Assembly: GCA_029251165.1 (NCBI GenBank)
Contig: JAQXDW010000054.1
Location: 1-64,000, forward strand
From: Myxococcota bacterium
GTDB lineage: Bacteria; Myxococcota_A; UBA796
Length of the DNA: 64,000 nucleotides
Reading direction: 5' to 3'
The position numbers and the translations under genes are program-made. The notes under the pieces are model-generated. The model saw nothing but the letters and a program-made list of their open reading frames with translations. It did no database searches and had not been told where the DNA came from. This document shows, one piece after another, positions 1-9,344 of the stretch (positions are counted from its first letter, which is position 1; each line of letters starts with the position of its first letter).

Positions 1-108
1 ATGTCTGAGAGACTGTCGATGTCTGAGAGACTGTCGACGTCTGAGAGGCTGTCGATGTCTGAGAGACTGTCGATGTCTGAGAGACTGTCGATGTCTGAGA
101 GGCTGTCA
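1..108. repeat. 18-bp tandem repeat, at least 6 copies, encoding (DSLSDI)n on the minus strand
   Basis: Unit atgtctgagagactgtcg repeated in register from base 1 to ~108 with few substitutions; in frame with the Hsp70 ORF. Confidence 0.95.
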
Positions 109-2030
109 AGCTCAGGCTCAACCATCGAGAGCAGCTCGGGCTCCGCGAGCGGAAGCAGCTCGGGCTCAACAAGCGGAAGCGGCTCGGGCTCAACAAGCGG
201 AAGCGGCTCGGGCTCAACGAGCGGAAGCGGCTCAGGCTCAACAGGCTGAACCTCCGGCGTCGCCTCAGCAGGTGGCGAAGAAGCCTCAGCGGGGTCGCTC
301 GAGACCGGCGCATCCGCCGAAGCCTCTGCTGGCGTGGCTGGCTTGGAGTCACGCCGAAACAGACCACGGAAGAAGCCAACCTTAGCGGGCTTCGTGTCTG
401 CCGTGGTGCTCTCTGGAGGAGCCTCAGAGACGCCTTCAGAATCGAGCTCGGTCGGCTGCGGTACAGCTCCGCTGCCACCTAGCGTGGTGCTGCCCTCTCC
501 CTCAAGCTCGAGCGTACCGCCCCCCTGCGAGGCAAACTGCGCGTAGTTGCGCACCGTGATCTTCTTGCGCTCTCCGGTGGTCGGCTCGACCGCAGAGATG
601 TGGAGCATGCCGTTGGAGTCAATGCGGAAGGTCACCTCGACCTGACAGCGGAGGTTCTCCCCAGGAGTCAGGCTGGTCATCAGGAATTCGCTCAGGAATT
701 CATTCTCGACCGCGACCTTGCTCTCCCCCTGCCGAATGACGATCCGCACTGCGTCCTGGTTTTCTCGTGCTGTGGAGAACTTCTGTGTGGCAGAGATGGG
801 GACGTGGGTGTTGCGGATGATGATCGGGCGGAACAACCCACCAGCCAGATCGAGGCCGAGGTTGAACGGGGTGACGTCGAGGAGAATGGTGGCGTTCTCG
901 GTGTCATCAACCAGAGAGCCCGCATGGACCGCTGCACCGATGGCGACCACCTCCTCGGGGTGTACACCGCGGCTGGGCTCCTTCTGAAACATGCCTGAGA
1001 TTGCTTCGCGAACCCGGGGCATTCGGGTCTGACCACCGACCAGGATGACATCATCGATGTCGGAGATCTGAAGGCCGGCGTCGGTCAAGGACTTGCGGGT
1101 GACGTCCAGGGTTCGCTCGACAAGATCGTCGACGAGTCCCTCAAGGGTCAGTCGGTCGATGGTCATCTCGAGGTTCCGGCTGGCGGTCACCCGGGGAATG
1201 AGCACGGTGGTCGAGTCGGTGAACGACAGCTCACACTTGGCACGCTCGGCGGCGTCTTTGAGACGCTGCAGCGCGACCACATCGTCTCGGAGGTCGACGC
1301 CGTAGCGGTTCTGGAAGTCATCCGCGAGGTGATCAACGAGCCGGAAGTCGAAGTCCTCACCGCCGAGGTAGGTGTCTCCACGGGTGGCGAGGGTCTCGTA
1401 CACTCCAGATGCAAGCTGCAGAATGGAAACATCAAAGGTTCCGCCACCGAGGTCGTAGACGACGATGGTGCGGTCGTAGTTGCGCCGGAATCCGTAGGCC
1501 AGAGCAGCTGCTGTCGGCTCGTTGAGCAGGCGCTCACAGCGCAGCCCAGCCATACCGGCAGCCTCGATGGTCGACTGGCGCTGGGCATGGTTGAAGTAAG
1601 CCGGGACCGTGATGACAGCCTGATCGACGGGCTCTCCCAGAGCATTCTCCGCGAGGCGCCTGGCCTCAGCGAGGATGCGGGCCGAGACCTCCACCGGGGT
1701 CATGCGCTGGCTGCCGATGACCACCTCGCACAGTCCGGCGTCCGACTCCGCGATCTCGTAGCCCATCCGACGCTGCGCCTGGAGAGACTGAGGGCTGTCG
1801 AAGCGACGCCCCATCAGTCGCTTGATCGCGCTCACGGTCCGATCTGGACGGGTCATGATGAGACTCTTGGCGGTGGCTCCGATGAGATAGCCACCCTCGT
1901 CGGTCAGGGAGATGCAGGACGAGAAGACGTTGTAGCCCTTGTCGTCCTCAAGCACCCTGGGTCGCCCGTCACGCATCACCGCGACTGCGGTGTTTGTCGT
2001 ACCAAGGTCGATCCCGATGGCTCGTCCCAT
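1..2030 (-). CDS. DnaK/Hsp70-family protein with repetitive C-terminal extension (3' end outside window)
   Basis: Minus-strand frame from ATG at 2030: MGRAIGIDLGTTNTAVAVMRDGRPRVLEDDKG..., with VYDLGGGTFDVSILQL, LNEPTAAALAYGFRR and ILVGGQTRMPRVREAI. Frame is open to the window edge and ends in VEPEPLPL and DSLSDI repeats. Confidence 0.93.
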   Translation of the reverse strand, partial: MGRAIGIDLGTTNTAVAVMRDGRPRVLEDDKGYNVFSSCISLTDEGGYLIGATAKSLIMTRPDRTVSAIKRLMGRRFDSPQSLQAQRRMGYEIAESDAGLCEVVIGSQRMTPVEVSARILAEARRLAENALGEPVDQAVITVPAYFNHAQRQSTIEAAGMAGLRCERLLNEPTAAALAYGFRRNYDRTIVVYDLGGGTFDVSILQLASGVYETLATRGDTYLGGEDFDFRLVDHLADDFQNRYGVDLRDDVVALQRLKDAAERAKCELSFTDSTTVLIPRVTASRNLEMTIDRLTLEGLVDDLVERTLDVTRKSLTDAGLQISDIDDVILVGGQTRMPRVREAISGMFQKEPSRGVHPEEVVAIGAAVHAGSLVDDTENATILLDVTPFNLGLDLAGGLFRPIIIRNTHVPISATQKFSTARENQDAVRIVIRQGESKVAVENEFLSEFLMTSLTPGENLRCQVEVTFRIDSNGMLHISAVEPTTGERKKITVRNYAQFASQGGGTLELEGEGSTTLGGSGAVPQPTELDSEGVSEAPPESTTADTKPAKVGFFRGLFRRDSKPATPAEASADAPVSSDPAEASSPPAEATPEVQPVEPEPLPLVEPEPLPLVEPEPLPLVEPELLPLAEPELLSMVEPELDSLSDIDSLSDIDSLSDIDSLSDVDSLSDIDSLSD
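109..250. repeat. 24-bp tandem repeat (~5 copies) encoding (VEPEPLPL)n on the minus strand
   Basis: Unit ggctcgggctcaacaagcggaagc and variants, directly adjoining the 18-bp array and in the same reading frame. Confidence 0.9.
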
Positions 2031-2141
2031 CCAGCGCTCCTGCCCGGCCTGGTCATTGCTCCGCGCCTGGAATGAGCGCGGCGCTCTTTTCGCCGTTCTG
2101 GCTTTGTACCAGAACTGCAGGAGCATCGCGGAAGTGAAGCG

Positions 2142-3560
2142 CTAATTCTCCTGGGAGTTCCCCTGAAACAACGGCAATTGCACCTCATCTTCGCCGACCT
2201 GGGGCGGGGCGATTGGGTAGTCGCCAGAGAAACAGGCCTCGCAATACCCCCCTCTTCCTGCGCCCTGAACGGTCCTCAGCCCCTCCAAGGAGAGGTAGCC
2301 GAGGCTGTCCGCACCGAGGTGCGCGCAGATCTGAGCGACATCCATGCGGTGCGCGATCAGCTCCTCGCGGTTGGGGGTGTCAACGCCGTAGTAGCAGCCA
2401 CCAGTGGTCGGCGGGGCAGTGATCCGGAGGTGAACCTCAGCAGCCCCCGCCTGCCGAAGCATGCGCACGATCTTGCGAGAGGTGGTGCCGCGCACAATGG
2501 AGTCATCGACCACCACCACACGCTTGCCACGGAGCACGCCATGGAGCGGCGATAGCTTGAGCTTCACTCCGAAGTCACGGATCTGCTGGCTGGGCTCGAT
2601 GAAGGTCCGGCCGACATAGCGAGAGCGAAGCAGTCCGACCTGGAACTGGATTCCGCTTCGCTGAGCAAATCCCAGCGCACCAGGGATCCCCGAGTCCGGC
2701 ACAGGCACGACAACATCCGCATCGACCGGATGCTCCTCAGCCAGGAGGCGTCCCAGGGCCACCCGCTGGCTGTAGACGCTCTCTCCGAACACCTCAGAGT
2801 CCGGACGCGCAAAGTAGATGTGCTCAAAGATGCACGCCCGACGCGGCTGCTCAGGAAACGGCCGAAGAGACTGGAGGCCGTCAGCGTCGATGATGACCAT
2901 CTCGCCGGGCTCGACCTCTCGCACCAGCTCACCGTCGATGAGCGACAGCGCGCAGGTCTCACTACAGACCACCCAGGCATCCCCACGCTTGCCAAGCACC
3001 AGCGGGCGGAAGCCCATCGGGTCCCGGACCGCGACGAGGGTGTCTCCGGTCATCACGACCAGGGAGTATGCCCCCGAGACCCGCGCCAGGGCATCAACCA
3101 GGCGGTTGACAAAGGTGCTCTGCGGTGAGCCCGCGATGAGGTGGAGGATGACCTCAGTGTCAGAGGTCGTGTTGAAGATGCTCCCGCGCGCCTCCAGCTC
3201 TGCCTTCAGCTCCACAGCATTGACCAGGTTGCCGTTGTGAGCGACCGAGACCTGACCGTCGCGATAGCGCACGGTGAACGGCTGGACGTTGAGCGGGCTG
3301 GAGCCCCCAGCGGTCGAGTAGCGAACGTGTCCGATGGCCATGGTGCCGGGCAGCTCGGCGAGGTGGTCGGCGCTGAAGACGTCTCCCACCAGGCCGAGAC
3401 CGCGCCGGGTACGGATCAGGCTCCCATCCGATGCAGCAATTCCTGCTCCCTCCTGCCCCCGATGCTGGAGCGCATGAAGGCCGAGGTAGGTGAGGTTTGC
3501 AGCCTCAGAGTCCCCGAAGACTCCGAAGACCCCGCACTCGTCGCGGAAGCTCGTGCTCAC
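2142..3560 (-). CDS. purF: Amidophosphoribosyltransferase (GTG start)
   Basis: DECGVFGVFGDSEAANLTYLGLHALQHRGQEGAGI; PRPP motif VVVVDDSIVRGTTS. Confidence 0.97.
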   Translation of the reverse strand: MSTSFRDECGVFGVFGDSEAANLTYLGLHALQHRGQEGAGIAASDGSLIRTRRGLGLVGDVFSADHLAELPGTMAIGHVRYSTAGGSSPLNVQPFTVRYRDGQVSVAHNGNLVNAVELKAELEARGSIFNTTSDTEVILHLIAGSPQSTFVNRLVDALARVSGAYSLVVMTGDTLVAVRDPMGFRPLVLGKRGDAWVVCSETCALSLIDGELVREVEPGEMVIIDADGLQSLRPFPEQPRRACIFEHIYFARPDSEVFGESVYSQRVALGRLLAEEHPVDADVVVPVPDSGIPGALGFAQRSGIQFQVGLLRSRYVGRTFIEPSQQIRDFGVKLKLSPLHGVLRGKRVVVVDDSIVRGTTSRKIVRMLRQAGAAEVHLRITAPPTTGGCYYGVDTPNREELIAHRMDVAQICAHLGADSLGYLSLEGLRTVQGAGRGGYCEACFSGDYPIAPPQVGEDEVQLPLFQGNSQEN

Positions 3561-4297
3561 TATCCCTCAGTCAGGCCGTGCCCGAAGACACGCTTGAACA
3601 GCTCGCGGTAGGTGTCGCCGAGATCGCCGAGGTCCTTTCGGAAGACGTCCTTGTCGAGACTCCGGTTGGAGCCCTTCTCCCACAGGCGGCTGCCGTCGGG
3701 CGTGATCTCATCGGCGAGGAGGATGTGGCCGTTCTTGTCACGACCGAACTCGATCTTAAAGTCGACCAGGGTGACACCAAGCTCGTCCCAGAACGCCTGG
3801 AGGACGGCGTTGACCTTCAGCGCAGCGTGGCGAAGGTAGGCCAGCTCCCACTCCACGGCCCAGCCGAACTGCAGTGCATGCACGTCGGACATCGGCGGGT
3901 CGTTGAGCTCATCAGACTTGTAGAAGAACTCGACCATCGGCTCCGCGAGGACCTTGCCCTGCTCCAGACCGAACCGGCGGCAGATGGAGCCCGCGCAGAC
4001 ATTTCGGACGACAACCTCGACGGGGATGATGTCGACCTTGGTGCAGACGTGATCGCGGACGCTGACCACGGTGTCCATGTGAGTCGGAATGCCTGCGCTG
4101 GACATCCGCTCCATCAGGTACGCGCTGATCCGGGCGTTGACCTCTCCCTTGTCGCGGATCGAAGCTTTTTTCACGCCGTTGAAGGCTGTGGCATCGTCCT
4201 TGTAGTGGATCCAGACATGGTCGGGAGAGCTGGAGTGGAAGACCTGCTTGGCCTTGCCCTCATGGAGAAGCTCGCCTCGCTCGATTGACTTGCTCAT
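3560..4297 (-). CDS. purC: Phosphoribosylaminoimidazole-succinocarboxamide synthase
   Basis: MSKSIERGELLHEGKAKQVFHSSSPDHVWIHYKDDATAFNG...; AGGAGAG upstream of the ATG at 4297; 1-nt overlap with the purF start. Confidence 0.95.
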   Translation of the reverse strand: MSKSIERGELLHEGKAKQVFHSSSPDHVWIHYKDDATAFNGVKKASIRDKGEVNARISAYLMERMSSAGIPTHMDTVVSVRDHVCTKVDIIPVEVVVRNVCAGSICRRFGLEQGKVLAEPMVEFFYKSDELNDPPMSDVHALQFGWAVEWELAYLRHAALKVNAVLQAFWDELGVTLVDFKIEFGRDKNGHILLADEITPDGSRLWEKGSNRSLDKDVFRKDLGDLGDTYRELFKRVFGHGLTEG

Positions 4298-4418
4298 GTT
4301 CTCTCCTGTTCTGTGTTCAGGGACCTCGAGTGTCGCCGCTGTATCCGACGGCCCATCCCTCGCCCACACGATTACGGAGCCGTCACAAACCCGTCGATTT
4401 CTGCTATCGGTAGAAGAC

Positions 4419-6131
4419 GTGACCACCTCCCCTTACCACCGCTGGTTTGCCCCCCTTTGCTGGATCGGCGGCGCCGTGGCTGCGCTGCTTGCACTGCCTG
4501 CCGCAGCCCTTTCGGTCGGCGACCGCATCAGCGCGCCGCTGCACACCGGTGAGAGCACCACCGTCGTAGAGGACTGGCGAGGTGCGCGGCTGGCGTATCG
4601 GGTCGGGCGGATTTCTCCGTTCTTCTGGGGAGCCGCTGCGGAGCGTGAGGACACCGTCGATCGCGCGCTGTCGGAGGTCTACCTGCGGCAGGTCGTCGAG
4701 GGGACCATCGCGGAGCACAGCGCGCACCTCGACTTCCTGGACAACCGCAGCCAAGAGGTCGGCTGGCGAGCACCGATGCTCGAGACCATGCTTCGCTACG
4801 GAGATGCTGCCGGGGTGCTGGAGGAGGCCTGGGGGGCACGCGAGGCCTGTGTCGCGACCGCCGCTGCGATCTCTACTGGGAGCCGCGCATCGCTCGTGGA
4901 GTGGCTGCCCCGCTGCGAGAATGCCCCGTCGGTGCTCTACCTGCTGGCCGATCTGCCTGATCAGATTCCTGCCGGCAGCAGCCCGCTGACCACCTTCATC
5001 GAGGCCGAGGGGCTCCGACGCTCGGGAGAAACAGAGTCCGCAGCGGCACTGCTCAGCGGCCTCCTCCGCGATCCAGAGGTCGGGCCGTGGGCGATCGAGG
5101 CGACCATCCTCACGCTGAGCGATCCCCAGGAGATCCCCGCAGCACTCGCCGAGTCCCCCGAGGACGATCCCCGCTGGATCGGTGCCTGGCTGGCCGCAGC
5201 TGCACTCCTCAAGCGAAGCGATCGCCCCGACGAGTCTGCAGCCGCCATCAGCCGTGCGCTCGCACTCTCAGCAGCCCTGCCAGACCTCGTCATTGCCTAC
5301 CGCTTCCTCTCCGCACCCTACCTCCCCCACCCGGCACGGTTCGAGCCGCTGCTGTCCGACCCCGATCCCGAGCGACAGGCACGGCTGCGCACCCTCCAAG
5401 CACGCGCCGCGCTCCAGGGGATGGACATCGCCGCAGCGCAGTCTGCTCTCAAGCCGATCCGCGAGCTGTCCGTCTCCGATGCCATGCAGGCCGAGCGGCT
5501 GATGCTTCGGGTGCTGGCCCGTGAACTGAGCGGAGATCTGGAGGGCGCTCAACGGTACGCTGTGGAGGGATTATCGTTTGACAAAGCTCGGTTCAAGCTG
5601 ATCCAGGCTCGCCTGATGCTGCTCGCAGGAGCCCGAGAGGAGCCGCTGGCCCTGCTGGACAACCTCGGGCACTACAACCTCTCCGAGGACATGGAAGCCC
5701 AGCGACAAGAAGCCATCCAGCTCGCCCGTCGGCTCAACGGTGCCCGAGAAGGCTTCACCCTCGCCGGGCGCGCGGCTGACGAGAGCATCTTTCAGCAGGA
5801 CACCGTCTTCCGCACCTGGTTCGCCGAGTACCTCGCCGAAGCCGTCGCCAGCCCGAACCCGACCCCGTCTCTGGCGCTTCCGATGATGCGGTACTGGCGA
5901 GGGGCGAACAAGCATGGAGACTTCCTGATCAGCATCCGACTCGACGCGTCTCTCTCCGTCGAGGGTGAAGTGGTTCGCGCCCACCTCGGGTTCCTTCGCG
6001 GACAGCTCACCGACGGCGACAGCTCGGGCTGGTCGGACTTTAGCGCGGCACGGGTGTGGGGAATGGAGGAGCCGTTCCGCTTTCTGCTCCCCCACGCACA
6101 GGTTCCCTACCGGGTGAGTGTGCCCCGGTAG
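4419..6131 (+). CDS. Membrane-anchored TPR-like helical-repeat protein, function unknown
   Basis: Open frame 4248-6131; probable GTG start followed by a TM segment (WIGGAVAALLALPAAALSVG) and repetitive Ala/Leu-rich helices. Confidence 0.7.
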   Translation: MTTSPYHRWFAPLCWIGGAVAALLALPAAALSVGDRISAPLHTGESTTVVEDWRGARLAYRVGRISPFFWGAAAEREDTVDRALSEVYLRQVVEGTIAEHSAHLDFLDNRSQEVGWRAPMLETMLRYGDAAGVLEEAWGAREACVATAAAISTGSRASLVEWLPRCENAPSVLYLLADLPDQIPAGSSPLTTFIEAEGLRRSGETESAAALLSGLLRDPEVGPWAIEATILTLSDPQEIPAALAESPEDDPRWIGAWLAAAALLKRSDRPDESAAAISRALALSAALPDLVIAYRFLSAPYLPHPARFEPLLSDPDPERQARLRTLQARAALQGMDIAAAQSALKPIRELSVSDAMQAERLMLRVLARELSGDLEGAQRYAVEGLSFDKARFKLIQARLMLLAGAREEPLALLDNLGHYNLSEDMEAQRQEAIQLARRLNGAREGFTLAGRAADESIFQQDTVFRTWFAEYLAEAVASPNPTPSLALPMMRYWRGANKHGDFLISIRLDASLSVEGEVVRAHLGFLRGQLTDGDSSGWSDFSAARVWGMEEPFRFLLPHAQVPYRVSVPR

Positions 6132-6375
6132 AGGCCCTCTCCAGCGCCGGTACTCCCGATGGTGCGGGCACTCTCTCGGCTCACCCGGCGGCCTCGGTGT
6201 CCCGATGTCTGCCAGCGCGAGTGCAACCGGTCTACAGCCCTGCTTGATGCGCGCGGTAATCGTCGTCACGGTCTACGGCGGACTGCGGCAGCAGTGCACG
6301 CTCAGGTGGAGAGAACCTGGAAGGGGAAGAACAACCGCTGAGCATACCGGATGAGGTCAGGCTACCTTTGCAATC

Positions 6376-8223
6376 ATGCACCTCACCGTTCTGCTCCTGT
6401 CTGGCTGCACCATCAACCTTCCCGCACCAGTCACAAGCGGCGACGGCTTCTTCGACAGGCCGTGGCCCTCAGACACCCGAACGGTCGACGGTCGGCCCGA
6501 TCTCTCCGACTTTCCTCACCTCGGCGAGTACAGCCTCCTCAGCGGCTTCATCGCGCTGGGTGAGAGCCTGGATGGCTTCGGCACCAACACCCCGATCTAC
6601 TTCCGCTTTGATGGGGTGCTGCCCACCGGAAAGCTCCCCTCTCCCGACCAGTCCATGCGAGAAGATGCCTCGGTCCTGCTCGTCAACATTGACCGTGACA
6701 GCCCCCGGCGTGGCGAGCTCATCCCGGTGGAGTGGTCGTTCCAGGAGAGCCAGACGAACTGGCAGCCGGAGAACCTCCTCGCGGTTCGTCCAGTGTGGGG
6801 CTACCCGCTGGAAGGCAGCACCACCTACGCAGCAATCGTCACCACTGAGGTTGCACTCCCGGCCGAGGGCTTCAGCGCGGTCTGGGCGGCCGATCACCCC
6901 GATCACGCCACCTACGAGCCCCTCCAAGAGACCCTCTTCCAGCTCAAGGTGCCCGTCGACAGCGTGGCCGTCGCCACCACCTTCACCACCCAGGACACCC
7001 TCGGAGACATGGTCGCGATCGCTGCAAGCATCCAGCAGCAGCTCCCGATCCCTGTCCTCGATCAAGAGCTGGAGGAGTGGTACTCGACGGGGAGCTTCTC
7101 GGCGTACTTCGGAGAGATCGTGGTGCCGATGTGGCAGCATGGAGAGAAGCCCTACGCAACGGAAGGCGGCGGATTTGTGATGGATGACGAGGGCGAGCCG
7201 GTCCTGTATGGCTGGGATCGCACCGCGTTCACCGTGACCATTCCCATCGGTACCCAGCCCGACGACGGCTGGCCGACGGTCATCTACAGCCACGGCACCG
7301 GCGGAGATCACACCACCTTCGCCTCCGGCAGCAACAACGTCCCCGCCACCCTGCTCGCGCAGGAAGGGATCGCGGTCATCGGAATCTCTCAGCCGCTACA
7401 CGGCGATCGCGGCAGCGGCGTGAACCCGGCACTCTACTCCTTCAACTACATCAACCCCGAGGCTGGCCGGACCATGTTCCGTCAGGGTGCCCTGGATCAG
7501 GTGTTCATGGCAGAGCTGATGACCCGCCGCAGTGCCGTCTTCTCCTTCGAGGGCCGAGAGCTCCGTCTGGATCCAGAGCGGGTCGCATACCTCGGGCACT
7601 CCCACGGCGGTGAGGTCGGAGCGAAGGCCGTTCCCTTCTTCGGAGACCGCATCAAGGGCGCCGTGCTCTCAGGAACCGGAGGCGGACTCGGCATCACCCT
7701 CATCGAGCGCAATGCGGACGACTTCGACATCCAGTCCCTCATCACCGACACCCTCGAGTTCGACAGCGACGAGGTGCTCGATACCTTCCACCCTGCCATC
7801 ATGCTCGTGCAGATGGACGCAGAGGCCACCGATCCGATCAACTATGCACGGTACTGGCACAGCCAGCAGCCCACCTGGGAGTCCGCCCCGATGTCGGTCC
7901 TCCAGACCGAGGGCCTCCTCGACGTAAACACCCCTCCCCACAGCACCGAGGTGCTCGCTGGGGCTGCCGGAAGTCCGATGCTCGACCCGACAGCTCAGAT
8001 CGCCACGGTCCAAGAGCTGACTGGCCTCGTCGACGAGCCCACTCCCGCCGTCTCCAACGTCACCGGCTGGGACGGCTCAGACGTCAGCGTAGGACTCGCG
8101 CAGTTTCCGGACGACGGGCACTTTGCGATCTTCCGAAACTACCAAGCAGTCCAGCTGTATCAGACCTTCCTCAGCACCGCGCTTCAAGGAGAGGCCCCAG
8201 AGATCCCGAGCTTCACGCCCTGA
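6376..8223 (+). CDS. Alpha/beta-hydrolase-like lipoprotein
   Basis: Lipobox MHLTVLLLSGC; YSHGTGGDHTTF and nucleophile elbow GHSHGG. Confidence 0.75.
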   Translation: MHLTVLLLSGCTINLPAPVTSGDGFFDRPWPSDTRTVDGRPDLSDFPHLGEYSLLSGFIALGESLDGFGTNTPIYFRFDGVLPTGKLPSPDQSMREDASVLLVNIDRDSPRRGELIPVEWSFQESQTNWQPENLLAVRPVWGYPLEGSTTYAAIVTTEVALPAEGFSAVWAADHPDHATYEPLQETLFQLKVPVDSVAVATTFTTQDTLGDMVAIAASIQQQLPIPVLDQELEEWYSTGSFSAYFGEIVVPMWQHGEKPYATEGGGFVMDDEGEPVLYGWDRTAFTVTIPIGTQPDDGWPTVIYSHGTGGDHTTFASGSNNVPATLLAQEGIAVIGISQPLHGDRGSGVNPALYSFNYINPEAGRTMFRQGALDQVFMAELMTRRSAVFSFEGRELRLDPERVAYLGHSHGGEVGAKAVPFFGDRIKGAVLSGTGGGLGITLIERNADDFDIQSLITDTLEFDSDEVLDTFHPAIMLVQMDAEATDPINYARYWHSQQPTWESAPMSVLQTEGLLDVNTPPHSTEVLAGAAGSPMLDPTAQIATVQELTGLVDEPTPAVSNVTGWDGSDVSVGLAQFPDDGHFAIFRNYQAVQLYQTFLSTALQGEAPEIPSFTP

Positions 8224-8230
8224 GAATGAC

Positions 8231-8254
8231 TGGAATCCGGTGACCCGGATTCCA
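8231..8254. terminator. Inverted repeat between convergent genes (hairpin without T-tract)
   Basis: TGGAATCCGG-TGAC-CCGGATTCCA: perfect 10-bp stem, 4-nt loop, just after the stop at 8223. Confidence 0.55.
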
Positions 8255-8270
8255 GAGAGTTCCAGAGAGC

Positions 8271-8350
8271 AGAGAGACTCCAGAGAGCAAGGAGACTCCA
8301 GAGAGCAAGGAGACTCCAGAGAGCAAGGAGACTCCAGAGAGCAAAGAGAC
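8271..8350. repeat. 18-bp tandem repeat (~4 copies) in a convergent intergenic region
   Basis: Unit agactccagagagcaagg repeated up to the stop codon of the minus-strand gene at 8350. Confidence 0.92.
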
Positions 8351-9165
8351 TACTGCGCGCCGGTGTCGTCGCCAGCAGCATCCGCGAGCGCCCGGCTGTC
8401 CGGGGCGGTGTAGGCCATGTCGACCGTCTCGACGACGAGGTGATCCCAGCGGTCGAGATCATAGCGCCGGACGAGGGTGGAGACGCGGGAGACATACAGC
8501 GGATCACTGGCGTACATCGGTGCGATGAGGCGAATGAATCGCTCCCAGTCCGTCCAGTTCTCGCGCGCCTTGTTGTAGCGAGGGTGCGTCAGCAGTTCGC
8601 CGTGCTGCGCGATGGCGTGCTCCCAGCTCTCGAACACGGCAAAGGCGGCCCGAGTGGGCACAAGGACACCGTCGAGAACTTCAGCGCTCTTCAGGGTGAT
8701 GGAGGGATGTCCGGTAAAGGCCTTCACGCCAAACAGGTTGTTGTAGCGGCTGGCGAGAGAGGACCGACCCCAGCCGCTCTCCTGCGCAGCCTGCGCGAGG
8801 GTGATGGAGGGTGGGATCTGGTGCTCGTGTGCCGCGATCAGGGCACCCGGAGCGAGCGCGAGGAAAAATTCACCGCGGTAGTCGTCCGGCCAGTCCGCAT
8901 CCTCAGCGATGATCTGAGCAGCAGCCCAGCGCCGGTCATCGGGCGCACCAAAGACGAAGGTGTCGAGCAGGTGTGCCCGGCGCATGGCCTGTCGCTGTCC
9001 CTCAGAGAGCGGCGGCAGCGGCACGACATCCGCAGCCATGGAAGCCTCAGGCATCAGCTGGCTGCTGGCGATGACCTCGTTGCCGCCCGCGATCACCAGA
9101 AGCGCTGAGAGACTCCCGAAAGAGAGGGCAAGAAATGAGCTCAGCTTTCGACCTTTTATCCCCAC
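8350..9165 (-). CDS. Glucosaminidase-family (GH73/Bax-like) protein
   Basis: N-terminal TM/signal; IPPSITLAQAAQESGWGRSSLASRYNNLFGVKAF...YNKARENWTDWERFIRLIAPMYASDPLYVSRV. Confidence 0.85.
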   Translation of the reverse strand: MGIKGRKLSSFLALSFGSLSALLVIAGGNEVIASSQLMPEASMAADVVPLPPLSEGQRQAMRRAHLLDTFVFGAPDDRRWAAAQIIAEDADWPDDYRGEFFLALAPGALIAAHEHQIPPSITLAQAAQESGWGRSSLASRYNNLFGVKAFTGHPSITLKSAEVLDGVLVPTRAAFAVFESWEHAIAQHGELLTHPRYNKARENWTDWERFIRLIAPMYASDPLYVSRVSTLVRRYDLDRWDHLVVETVDMAYTAPDSRALADAAGDDTGAQ

Positions 9166-9344
9166 GCTCTGACACCCTCTCGTCTCGGTTCACACCCCTA
9201 AAGCATCACCTTAACGTTGCTGTTGACCAGTCAATAGCTAAGTTAAAGGTCACTTTTGGGTCACGATTTACTTTGGCGCATCGGCAATCGCGACGCCAGT
9301 CAGAAAATGACGGACGATTTCGCTTCAGTGGTTAGATCAGCGCC

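Noticed and set aside
1-249. Plus-strand ORF of MSERLS/SGSGST repeats
   Set aside because: Antisense shadow of the minisatellite in the minus-strand Hsp70 frame, which has clear domain motifs.
1329-2075. 248-aa plus-strand ORF
   Set aside because: Antisense to the DnaK-family gene; no recognisable domain.
8271-8350. Possible CRISPR array
   Set aside because: Direct 18-bp tandem units without spacers and without cas genes nearby.
8123-8413. Plus-strand ORF with QRDSREQGDSREQGD repeats
   Set aside because: Generated by translation of the 18-bp intergenic tandem repeat; no independent coding support.
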